Below, one piece after another: positions 46,285 to 57,904 of a DNA stretch of 64,000 nt. The notes beneath the pieces were generated by a model, which saw only the letters and a list, made by a program, of their open reading frames with translations, made no database searches and was not told the origin of the DNA. The stretch covers positions 702,501 through 766,500 of the forward strand of contig CANTUR010000280.1 of assembly GCA_947683625.1 (NCBI GenBank). Reading direction: 5' to 3'. The DNA comes from Mallotus nudiflorus. Taxonomy: Eukaryota > Streptophyta > Magnoliopsida > Malpighiales > Euphorbiaceae. The position numbers and the translations under genes were made by a program. Within the stretch, counting starts at the first letter, position 1; the number at the start of each line of letters is the position of its first letter.

Positions 46285-47495
46285 TGTTGCCGCTTAATGC
46301 AACGCAAAATGCAGCAAATATTCAGGTAAACTGGTAATCAAGTAGAGAATAGAGTATCACTCCCACGATAATTGTGAACTAAACATCTATTAGTCCTAGT
46401 TGAATTTGTTTAGAATTTACTAATTGAATATGAATAAACTGAAATAATGAACAAATAATAAAATGCAAATCAAATTATTACTAGCTAATTAATGAAGAAA
46501 TGAATTAATATTGGAATCATGTTGTTGGAAGATTGTACACCTCATTATCATCAAGTCAAATGATAGATCTATTCAAGTCTATTGCATATCTCAACTTTCC
46601 ATTAGTCATTTAGCACTCTTTCTCAAGTAACTCTAAAAGCATGCATCAATTAGATCTTAAAGTTATGGCTTAATTCTCATCATCATCATTAAAAATTAAA
46701 AAAAGATAGCATCAAACATACCAGGCATTAAGTGAACTTTTAAGAGAATTGTATTGGATTAAGTTTTCTCAAGCCATTAATCTATCCAACATGTATTTGT
46801 GGGTCTTTTAGATCTACCATTTCTCAATCAATAGATCTAAACTAAAGTTGCATTTGGTCATAACATAACATGCAACAAGTTCAACAAATACAATATGCAA
46901 TATGATAAAGAAAAAATCTATTAAATGAACTTAAATCAAATGGGTTTCCAAAACCAAACAATACAAATTAACTTAGCCACACGTGGCTATAAAGTTCAGT
47001 ATTCAATTCAATAACAATGCAAGAGAATTTCAAAATAATATCATAAAAGAGAAGGAATATAAATGGTTATCAAGAAGCTTGTGAATCTTCAATGGTGGCT
47101 CCTCCTCCAAGCTTCTTCTTTTCTTTTCCTTTTTTCTCCCTCTTGATTGTTATGGGTCTTGTTTCTAATCACGATCCCCCAAAAAATCATGGTTCTTGTC
47201 CTTATATAGCTTCTTTTAGAATTTCCCTTCACCTCCCCTAGATTTGCTCTTTTAAAAATGTCCACCTAAATATTTTTTATATTGGAAATGTGTTGTCTAT
47301 GATCATGCATCATGTTGTGATTGTGATAGAGGAGATCCAAATGAAAGAATGGCGCTCTTTATGATGTCATGCTCGCTAAAGAAAGTTGGGCTACCAAGAT
47401 TTCGCTATCGCTAAGATGTCGTGACCGCTAAAAAACATCAACCTAGGATTGCTTCCTTGCTTTGATCCATCCATGATTGCACTTCATCTTGCAAC
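46285..47495 (-). repeat. Unclassified non-coding repeat-like sequence, left part
   Basis: Long non-coding stretch with TCACTCCCACGATAA, CTCCTCCTCCAAGCTTC and TTATATAGCTTCTTTTAGAA blocks. It appears to continue, after the copia insertion, at 63674-64000. On the minus strand it reads like transcribed but non-coding retroelement DNA such as I have seen repeated in plant genomes. I cannot name it or find terminal repeats in the window. Confidence 0.35.
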
Positions 47496-47713
47496 TATTA
47501 AGGAAGTAAATAGTTGTATTATATTAGGAAGTAAATATTTGTATAAAATTAGGAATAAAGTTTTATTCTATCTAGGATGTTATTCTATTCCTAATTAGGT
47601 TGTGATTAAGATTCTTATGTGTATATATAAATGGTGTAACTCTTATTTGAATATCAAATGGAAAAATATTTTCCTTGAATTTGCTCTCTTTTTTCTATGA
47701 ATTTTATTCTTCA
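47496..47713 (+). repeat. 5' LTR of the split copia element
   Basis: 218 bp. First bases TATTAAGG correspond to TGTTGAGG in the 3' LTR. Ends TTCTTCA and seems to have lost the last ACA. A TATATATAAA-type box lies near 47624. Confidence 0.88.
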
Positions 47714-47725
47714 TGGTTTCAGAGC
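47714..47725 (+). other. Primer binding site, initiator tRNA-Met type
   Basis: TGGTTTCAGAGC directly after the LTR, one base from TGGTATCAGAGC. Confidence 0.85.
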
Positions 47726-47924
47726 ATACATATTGAAATTGATTTTTTATTGAATTCTTGAAATCGTATTTTTTTTGTCTTCTTTTGAATTTTTTGAATC
47801 TTCAAAATCATGACCACTAAAAACACATCCATCGTATCCCATTGAACACCCAATTTTATTTAAACCCTTTAAGGTAATTCGCCTTTTCCTATAGGAATTA
47901 TTCTTGATGATACGAACTATACTA

Positions 47925-49733
47925 TATGGTCATAGATCATGGAGATGCGAATTAGAGACAGAAATAAATCAGGCTTTCTTAATGGCACTACGCCAAAGCC
48001 ACCAGTAGGAGATAAAGCGTTGGAAACTTGGCTCCTGGATAATAATCAAGTCAAAAGTTGGCTGATTGACTCTATGAGTCCGACATTGATGCAGAGATTC
48101 ATCCGTCTTCTAACAGCAAAGGAGATATAGGATGCTGTCTCAAAAACCTTCTATGACGGGTCTGACAAAACTCAGTTATTTGAATTGAATCGAAAATCAT
48201 TCACAACACGTCATAATGGTAAGCCATTACCTGCATACTATAATGAACTGATTGGAATATTTCAGGAAATTGATGCCCAGATGTGTGCACAAAAGGAGGA
48301 TGTTAATAGAGTAGTATCACTCCATAAACATATTACCCGACTTCGAACACATACTTTCCTAGCCGGGCTTGATTTGGAATTTAATAATGCTCGGAGTAAA
48401 ATAATCTGGAAGGATTCGCCTATTGATCTAGAGTCTAGCTATGCATATGTACAGAGGGATCACAACTAGCGACATACAATAGAAGAGCTGAAGATACTGC
48501 CAGACCATTCTGTACTTGTAGTAGCTCAAACTCGTCCCCAGTTCAAAGGAAAAATACCGAGTAAGTCCATTAAATACACCTATATTCATTGTGGAAAAGT
48601 TGGACATACGGTGTTATGAAATTGTGGGATATTCAGAATAGTGGGATTTCAATAGAAAGCCTCGTAAGAAGCTCAGAAAGACTGCAATTGCCACCTTTAG
48701 TAGTATTGAACCAAGTGGTAATTTTGATGCAGCATCAGGTATGACAAATCTTACTCAAAATAATACATGGATTATTAATATAGGTGCTACTGATCATATG
48801 ACAAACTCTACTCACCATCTTACATCTATCCGCCCATTAACCCAATAAATATTTTGACTGCTAATGGAGGCATAACACCATTCACTTATGAAGGATCAAC
48901 ATCTAACTTCGACTCTCTTAATCTAGATACTGTTCTTGTTATTCCATCTCTTTCTTGTAATGTACTATTTATTGGCCAAATCACTAAAACCTTAAATTGC
49001 ACCGTTAAATTTTGGCCTAATTATTGTGTATTTTCAGGACATTGCAATGCACTAGATTCTTGGCTGTGGTGTTAAACATAGAAAGTTGTACTATCTTGAT
49101 TTGTATGATGATTCAAGTTATAAGTCAAGTCAGGTTAATAAGCTTGGTAGAAGTTGCTCGAGTAAAGACCAAGTAATTTTATGGCATCGTCGTCTTGGTC
49201 ATCTTTCTTTTCATTATCTTAGACAAATAAAATCGAATTTATTTTTGAATATCACAGACTCGGAATTCAAGTGTGATATTTGTGAATTGGCAAAAAGCCA
49301 TCGAATTTCTTATGTACTGAATTATAATAAAAATTCAATTCCATTTATGACCATTCATTTTGATGTATGGGGACCTGCTTGGATTCTTACTCTATATGGT
49401 GCTCGATATTTTGTAACGTTTATTAATGAATATACCCGAATGACCTGGGTATCACTATTTTCAAATAAAGGAGATGTGAGCTCCAAGTTCTAGGACCTGT
49501 ACAAAATGGTGGCTACTCAATACTAGAGTAAAATTTGAGTCTTGCCGTCTGACAATGGTAGGGAGCATGTTAACTCAATTCTAAATGATTTCTACCATAA
49601 GAAGGGCATTCGCCAACAAACACCCTGTGTTAGCACTCCTCAACAGAATAGTATAACTGAATGGAAGAATCAGCAGTTATTGGACATTATTCGAGCATCA
49701 TTATTTGACATTAATATTCCTTGAGAATACTGG
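47925..49733 (+). pseudogene. Copia gag, protease and integrase N-terminal half
   Basis: Gag is readable as WLLDNNQVKSWLIDSM (about 48030-48078), ELNRKSFTTRHNGKPLPAYY and CAQKEDVNRV. A zinc-knuckle start YIHCGKVGHT lies near 48583-48612, and a protease-like GATDHMTNS near 48784 has lost its catalytic aspartate (WIINIGATDH, where D is usual). The pre-integrase HRRLGHLSFHYL is at about 49187. The integrase core has THFDVWGPAW-type (first D, about 49352), LPSDNGREHVN (49540-49572, second D) and STPQQNSITEWKN (about 49635-49672, with E). TAG at 48128, 48467 and 49491 and frameshifts inactivate it. The Tekay element is inserted right after PEYW. Confidence 0.88.
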
Positions 49734-52700
49734 TGTCACGACCCAAAACAGGGGCCATGACCGGCGCTAGGGAACGGGAATTCTTTCGAATCCGGAACCC
49801 GTAGCAAGCCTAAAAATAAAATAAATATGCAATAATAACCATAAAAATATAATATGCAGCGGAAAATAAAATCATAAATATTACAATATCATCCATAACA
49901 ACTGGATATAATTCAAAACTCATCACATCGCATATATAATCTCATAAATGTATAATCTTTATACAAATCCAGTTTTACTATAATACATCTCTTTAAAACA
50001 AATACTTTAATTCACAACTACTGAAAATCACAACTACTAAAAATCACAACTACTGAAAATCACAACTACTGCAGTGTCTAGATAAAATAAATAAGACTCA
50101 AGTATACAATTTACATAAAGAAGCCGGGGCGGAAGAAATCCGGCGTATCGACCTGCTACTGAGGTCTGAGGAAGTTGACTCTCCTGAAAAATAGTCAACG
50201 GAGGGGAGTCAAACCTCACTGAGTGAATTACTATAGTATATATACATACACTCTAAGTGATAATGCATACAGTCAACAGTATATGAGTAATATGTATATA
50301 TACAGGCAAGTTCATACAGATGCAGAAAAATCATTTTATATATTTTGTCTGAAAATCAACTTTTATGAAGGATCGCATAAAACCCTAGAATATCGCAACC
50401 TCAGAAAATAGTGTTAAACAACACTCTAGCCATACAGGCTCACTGATTCCAAATATATCCACTTAATCCATATGGACAGTAGACTGGCCCCGAGACACTA
50501 AGTCAACCGAGCTCCAGCAGTCTGACTGCCAGTGTGATTGGCCCCGAGACACTTGGTCAACCGAGCTCCAACAATCACACCCCAAACCACATCTCACACA
50601 TATCAATAATCATAATCAAATCAATATCCACAAATAGTTAGTAATATAGCCTAAAGCTATAGGCGTACCGGTACGTACTCGGTCCTAGTGCTGCCCACTA
50701 GGTAGCACGTTCTATTGATATCCTTCATTCTTAAATATAAAACATTCATTCACAAAAATAAATGATGCATGGATATAAATGAAATAGCAATATAAACTAT
50801 ATATATACCGAAAATATACCAAACATAAACCAGGTATATTTTGAGTATATATATGTCAAATAAATCCAATCAAATCATGAATTAAACTAAAATATATTTA
50901 AAAACATTTTAAATATATTTTATTAATAAAACATGTATATAATTTATTATATACCAAAAATATACCAAAAATATACTTGAATATAAATCATGTTATTTAT
51001 GCATATTTAGTCAAAATAAAACATGCATTTTCTAAATCATGCATCCTAAGCATATATATATAATATAGTAACTCACCTAATGCGCTCCACGAGACAGGTC
51101 GGACGGGCCTGGTCCACTAACCCTCGGTCTCGGCGTAACTAAACAAGAAATAATTATTCGACATCAGAATAACCCTAACAGAAATCCTAGAATTCAATCT
51201 AGAGTATTAAATACAGAATCGAAAATTAGGGTTCGACTGGATATCACGTTTTACGAGAATTCTACCGAAAATCCGGCAGAACCTCCCCTGTAAAACGGAC
51301 ATCTCTCTACTCAAAAGAGTAGAGCCGACCCTGCAAAGAAAATACACTTCAAAAATAAACACCACAATCAATCACTACCCCTCGGTCGGACTCCAGACTA
51401 CAATCTGTCGACCGGGGTCCACAAACACAGAATATATATTCAAATATACCAAAAATATCCTTAAATCATAAAAATACATTTCATACGTAGAAATTACAAA
51501 ATAAATCTTGAAACACTGTAAAAACCGATTAAAACTCATTTTATTAGAAAAACCGTATATTATATATATAATTGAAAATAATTCCCGGAAAATAGTTTTA
51601 ATTAGTTAAAAATACTAAATATTTTGTAGAAATCATTTTTATACCTTAAATAAATATTAAAACCAATTAAATTACATTTTTAGACAATTTAGGGTAAAAT
51701 TACCAAAATACCCCTATATATATAAATATACCTAAATTACTTCAAAAATTCACCAAAAATTATACAATTATCCAAAATTAATTTTCTCAACATATTTATC
51801 AATAATATCAATAATTAAACTCAATTAACCAATTAAATTCAATTTAAAACACAATTAACTTAATTTTACAAAATCACATAAACTTCAATAATTAAAAATA
51901 AATACTTAGAAATTCATAAAAATTCCAAATAAATTCCTATAATTCATTTCAACACTCAATTCAACCATAAACTCCAATTTCATAATTTAAATAATTAATT
52001 TCCGAAAATTAGAAAATAATATTAAAATATTCAAAAATACCCAAAAATCCAAACAACCTCCAAAAATTCTGTAAAAATTCATACATGAAGATTAAACTAC
52101 CAGGAACAACATTTGTGAAGGAAGTTTCCATGAATCATCCAAATCGAAGCTCAAAAAAATCAAAAACTTAAAGAGGCCGAAATATTCAAATCGAAACCTA
52201 AGCAATTCTAGACCATTTTAGCTCAAACCAAAGCTAGAATAACACTCACCGGAGCTCAAGGAGAAGATAGAGACCGGCGGTGTCGAAAACGGTGGCCGGA
52301 GGAGGGAGAAACGGCGGTGAGGAAAAGTGGTGGTCGGCGCCCACGGGAGAAGAAGAAGAAGAAGAAGAAAAAGAAAAAGAAAGAAAAAGGAAAGAGAAAG
52401 AAAAAGAAAAAGAAAGAAAAAGGAAAAGAAAGAAAAAAAAAGAAAGAAAAAAAAAGAAAAAAAAATAAAATAAATTAAAATAATTAAATATTAATAAATA
52501 ATTAATAATAAAATAATAAATTTTAATAATTTAATAATAAATAAAATAATCAAATAATAATAAATAAATAATAAAATATTAGGGTAATAATAAACCCTAA
52601 TTAAATAAATATACACACACAGGCTTTATTTAATAATTTAAAAATATGTATGAGTTCATGCAAACCCGTAAATACATTTAAAATAATTAATAATACATTG

Positions 52701-52893
52701 TTTACGTAGAAATTTCCCCGAAAATGAAAGTCCCGGGAAAATTTTACGTAAAATACTGAAAATAATAGACAGTAATTAAAATAGGTTTAAAATACATATC
52801 AACTCGTAAAAATATCATATAAAATACAGAAATCATTAACTCTGCATATCCCGGTACAGTGTAAAAATATTTTTAAAAACACGGGATATTACA
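49734..52893 (-). repeat. 3' LTR of the Tekay-type element
   Basis: 3160 bp, + strand TGTCACG...TATTACA. Contains four CACAACTACTG units (50022-50072), the hairpin module (50477-50710), an AT-rich core, and an AAG/AAAG purine microsatellite (about 52345-52465). Spurious open frames arise from that purine run. Confidence 0.95.
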
Positions 52894-52908
52894 GTCTTCC
52901 CCCCTTAC
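52894..52908 (-). other. Polypurine tract of the Tekay-type element
   Basis: On the minus strand GTAAGGGGGGAAGAC abuts the 3' LTR. Confidence 0.85.
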
Positions 52909-52947
52909 AAGAATTCGTCCCCGAATTCCAAAAAGAAGATTACAGAA

Positions 52948-55900
52948 TCAGGAAGGAAAGAGATACGGGTAAGAAGCTCGCATCTCAGCTTCAGTCTCCC
53001 ACGTATGCTCTTCAACTCTGTCGCTACGCCACAAAACCTTGACCATCGGAATCTGCTTCGATCGCAACTGTCGAACTTGAAAATCTACGATCGCCATAGG
53101 TTCTTCCACAAACGTCAAATCTTCACTCACTTCCACACTGTCGGGTTGCAACACATGTGAAGGATCTGAGATATACTTCCTCAACATCGAGATATGAAAT
53201 ACTGGATGCACTTGTGACATACTCGGAGGCAAATCCAACCGATATGCAACAGTGCCAACTCTCTCCAGAATCTCAAACGGTCCAATATATCTCGGTGCTA
53301 ACTTACCCTTCCTGCCAAATCTCATCACACCCTTCATCGGAGATACTTTCAGAAAAACGAAATCTCCAACCTGAAACTCCATATCTCTGCGCCTAGGATC
53401 CGCATAACTCTTCTGTCTGCTAACTGCGGTCTCTAACCTGCGCTTGATCACGGTGACTTTCTCTGCAGCATCTTGAACCATCTCTGGTCCAGACAAAACT
53501 CTCTCACCAATCTCATCCCAACTCAACGGGGATCTACACTTCCTTCCATACAACACCTCATATGGTGCCATACCAATACTGCTATGGTAGCTATTATTAT
53601 ATGCAAACTCAACAAGCGACAAATGATCATCCCAGCTACCTCCCAAATCCAGGACACACATCCTCAACATATCTTCTAGTGTCTGGATCGTCCTCTCAGA
53701 CTGACCATCTGTCTGAGGATGAAAAGCAGTACTGAAATCCAACCTAGTGCCCATCGCTTCTTGCAACTTCTGCCAAAAACGAGAAGTAAACACCGAACCT
53801 CTATCTGACACAATGGACACAGGTACTCCATGAAGGCACACAATATGCTTCACATACAACTTCGCCAATCTAGCTACAGAATATGTGGCTTTCGCAGGCA
53901 AGAAATGTGCAGACTTCGTCAATCTGTCTACAATCACCCAAATGGAATCGTATCCATCCTTCGAACGAGGTAAACCGACCACAAAATCCATAGCTATCCT
54001 TTCCCACTTCCACTCGGGAATAGGAAGAGGCTGAAGCTTCCCAGAAGGCTTCTGATGTTCGGCTTTCACTTGCTGACATGTCAAGCACTTAGCAACATAA
54101 TCAGCAACATCCTTCTTTAGTCCATCCCACCAGTATAAATCTCTAATACTGTGGTACATCTTAGTAACACCTGGATGAACGCTGTAAGCTGTAGAATGTG
54201 CTTCCTCTAGGATTTATTCTCTCAAATCATCCACATCAGGAACACACAATCTACCACTGATCCACAACACATCATCATCATCGAGTGTGAAATCAGTGAA
54301 CTTCCCTGCTCTGACATTCTCTGCAAGCTCTTCCAGAATAGGATCTCGGCTCTGAGCTGCTTTAATCCTATCCCTCAGTACAGATCGTACTTTAAACTGA
54401 GCTAACAGTCCACCTGATCTACTGATCTTCATCATCAGACCTTGATCCACCAACAAATGCAATTCTTGGATCAATGGTCTCCTTTCCACACCGATGTGAG
54501 CAAGACTACCTGAGGACTTCCTACTCAAGGCATCTGCTACCACATTAGCCTTACCCGGATGATAAAGAATCTCGCAATCATAATCCTTCAACAATTCCAA
54601 CCATCTTCTCTGCCTCAAATTCAAATCTCGTTGCTGGAAAATGTACTTAAGGCTCTTGTGATCAGTAAATATCTCACAAGTCACCCCGTACAGATAATGT
54701 CTCCAAATCTTCAAAGCAAAGATCACTGCAGCCATCTCAAGATCATGTGTAGGATAGTTCTGCTCATGCTTCTTCAACTGCCTCGAAGCATAGGCTATCA
54801 CCCTTCCATTCTGCATCAACACACAACCAAGACCAATTTTAGAGGCATCATAGTAAACTGTGAACTTATCCACACTATTAGGCAAAGCTAATACTGGTGC
54901 TGTGGTCAACTTCTCCTTCAACAACTGAAAACTATTCTCACAAGCTTCTGACCACTCGAATCTAACATTCTTCTGAGTCAAGCGAGTCATAGGGGCTGCA
55001 ATCCTGGAAAAATCCTGCACAAACCGCCTATAATACCCGGCTAAACCCAGAAAACTCCGAATCTCAGTAACTGAAGTAGGTCTAGGCCACTCAGATACTG
55101 CTTCAATCTTCTGTGGATCAACCTGAATACCTTCTTTAGACACTACGTGTCCAAGAAAAGAAACACTCTCCATCCAGAAATCACACTTCGAGAATTTAGC
55201 ATAAAGCTGATGATCTCTCAGTGCCTGTAGTACAATCCTCAAGTGATATACATGCTCTTCCATACTCCTCGAATATACCAGTATATCATCAATGAAGACT
55301 ACCACAAACTGATCCACATACGGTCGGAATACTCTGTTCATCAGGTCCATAAAAGCTGCTGGTGCATTAGTCAAACCAAAAGACATCACCAGAAACTCAT
55401 AATGACCATATCGAGTGCGGAATGCTGTCTTAGGAATATCAGCTTCACTAATCCGCAGCTGATGATAACCCGACCTCAAATCAACCTTAGAAAAGAATTG
55501 TGCACCCTGGAGCTGATCAAACAAATCATCTATCCTCGGGAGAGGATACTTGTTCTTCACTGTCACCTTATTCAACTCTCTGTAGTCAATGCACAGTCTC
55601 AGGGTACCATCCTTCTTCTTCACAAACAAGACTGGTGCACCCCAAGGAGAAACACTAGGTCTGATAAAACCCTTATCCAACAACTCTTGCAACTGCTCCT
55701 TCAACTCTCTTAACTCTGCAGGAGCCATACGATAAGGTGGCATAGATATAGGAGTAGTACTTGGTACCACATCTATACAGAACTCAATCTCTCTATGAGG
55801 TGGTAAACCTGGCAACTCCTCGGGAAAAACATCAGGAAACTCACAAGCAACAGGAACATCTGTGAGTGACAACTTCTCCACTGACGTATCCCTAACCAAT

Positions 55901-57690
55901 GCCAAAAACCCTTGACAACCTTTCTTCAACAACTTCCTAGCCGTAATAACAGAAATAAGATTCTGAGGTGCTGAACTCCTATCACCAACAAACTTAAAAT
56001 CTACTTCACCAGGAATTCTAAAAGTCACCTCCTTATTCCTGCAATCTACCACGGCAAAATGCTGAGATAACCAATCCATTCCCAGAATAACATCAAACTC
56101 CATCACATCCAACAAAATCAAATCAACGGGTAATTCTCTATCTCCCATGAGAACTGGACAACCAGAAAGAACAATATCAGTGTCCAAAGAATCACTCAGA
56201 GGAGTGGCAACAGACAAAGGAAAAGCCATCCTCGAAGCTTGCCAACAAGATTTAGAAGCAAAAATGGGAGAAACAAACGAATGCGTGGCACCCGGATCAA
56301 ACAAAACCAAAGCATCCAGGTAACAAACAGAAAGAATACCTGCCACGACTGCATTAGATGCCTGAGCATCCTGCTGAGTCAGATGAAAAACTCTGGCCTG
56401 GCCTCGACCTCCCTGCTGACTGGTAGAAGCCTGGCCAACGCCTCTAGCACCTCCTCTAGTACCTCTACCACGACTCTGCTATGGAACAAACTGAGTAGAA
56501 CTCTGATGCTGAGCTGGTGGTAACTGAAATGGCACGGGTGCTACACTAGCAATCGACTGCTGGGGGAATCGCGGAATCTGCTGCTGCTGATATCCGGGGT
56601 AAGGACACGATCTGGCAAAATGTCCTGTCTGCCCGCATCTGAAACATGTCAACGGTGTCAGATAACACGGTCCTTGATGGACTCTACCACAAGTCTGACA
56701 AACACTGGTCGCTGATCCAGAACTACGACCACTGCTGCTGCTCGAAGCACCTGACCCAAATCTGAATGATCTACGCTGACCTCCACGACCATGTCTACTG
56801 CTCCGATGCACTCGCTGCTACTGTCTCTGACTCTGCTGAGTCGAACCTCGCTGCTGACTACTCAAACCAACATGAAAACTCGAATACGGAGTAGCCTGCA
56901 ATCCACTCGACTGAACTCCCAACTGGTAATAATCAGGCATCGCTCCCTGCCTAACTAACCTCAGCTCAATCTCCTTAGCTAGCTCAATCACAGACTCCAG
57001 AGTAAGACCTGCTGTAGGCATACCAGCAAAAGCTGAACCCAAACCAGTAACATAGGTAGTAACAGCGAAATACTGATCTCGCATCAGATCCTCAGCATAT
57101 CTACCCAAACGAAGAAACTCTCGGGTATACTCCTCTACAGATCGATCTCCACGAGAAATACTGGTCAGACGAAGACGATAGCTCAAACGAAGAGGCTCTG
57201 GATAAAATCTCCTCATAAACCGCTCTCGAAACTGAGCCCAGGTCATCGTCAACATAAAGGGCTGGATCATCCGAATTAACCAATCTAGAGCTGGTCCCTC
57301 AACAGACAACTCGACAATCATGATCCGCTGGTACTCGGTATGAGCAGTCCGAGTCCTAGTCTCAATCGCATGCAGAAAATCTAAAGGATCAGAAGTACCA
57401 TCAAAAATAATCCTGCCAACTCGGGCATAGAACAAAGCTGCCTCAGGGTCAGACATACCCTGCTGATAGGCAGGCTGAACAACAGGAGGAACAGGAACAT
57501 CAAACTCAGGCTCAACAGGCTCCTCGTCCTGTAACTCTCTCTGCCTACGGCGACCTGCCGCTCCTCGAGGTCTACCCCTGCCACGACCTCTACGTCTAAC
57601 TGGCTGCTCAGGAGGTAAAACCTCATCCTGAAAAGACTCATCATCCTCGGCCTCAACGACCAGTGGAGCGACACGCGCTCGCCTCCTCAT
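52948..57690 (-). pseudogene. Tekay-type gag-pol polyprotein with three in-frame stops
   Basis: One frame of 1581 codons, interrupted only by TAG at 56818-56820, TAG at 56479-56481 and TAA at 54214-54216; all four pieces are in phase. Gag covers residues 1-430, with an acidic/arginine-rich N-terminus and the zinc knuckle CFRCGQTGHFARSC. Protease has FDPGATHSF (about 464-472). RT has LCIDYRELNKV, SKVDLRSGYHQ and FIDDILVYS (about 799). RNase H has YYDASKIGLG and FTDHKSLKYIF. Integrase has a zinc region ending CLTCQQVK, then MDFVVGLP, SDRGSVF and FHPQTDGQSERT. GPFEIL and a chromodomain-like end (about 1535-1580, VLWRSDRVEEHTWETE) close it. The protein makes and integrates element cDNA. With the stops it would give gag fragments only, unless read through. 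Confidence 0.95.
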
Positions 57691-57904
57691 TCTGAAAAGA
57701 CAAACGGAAAGATTCAGACAAAACAGACAACGGAGGAATAACGCTGAAAACTACAGCAAGGAATACTCATCAAGACATACTCGAACCTAATACACTGCAG
57801 TAGTCCAACAGAAAACACAACTTTAAAACTAGGGCCATAACTCACATAACTAAGCCCTGACACAGAACTCCATTCTGATACGAACTTCGCTCTGATACCA
57901 ACTT
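57691..57904 (-). other. Tekay-type untranslated leader and primer binding site
   Basis: The minus-strand sequence TGGTATCAGAGC (57889-57900) lies four bases from the 5' LTR and matches exactly the initiator tRNA-Met complement. About 200 bp of leader precedes the gag ATG at 57690. Confidence 0.9.

Noticed and set aside
52280..52468. Lysine/glutamate-rich small ORF, repeated at 60450-60659
   Set aside because: Produced by the AAG/AAAG purine microsatellite within the LTR; not a gene.
55243..55713. 156-codon plus-strand open frame
   Set aside because: Shadow of the Tekay-type RT, which is unbroken and full of catalytic motifs on the minus strand.
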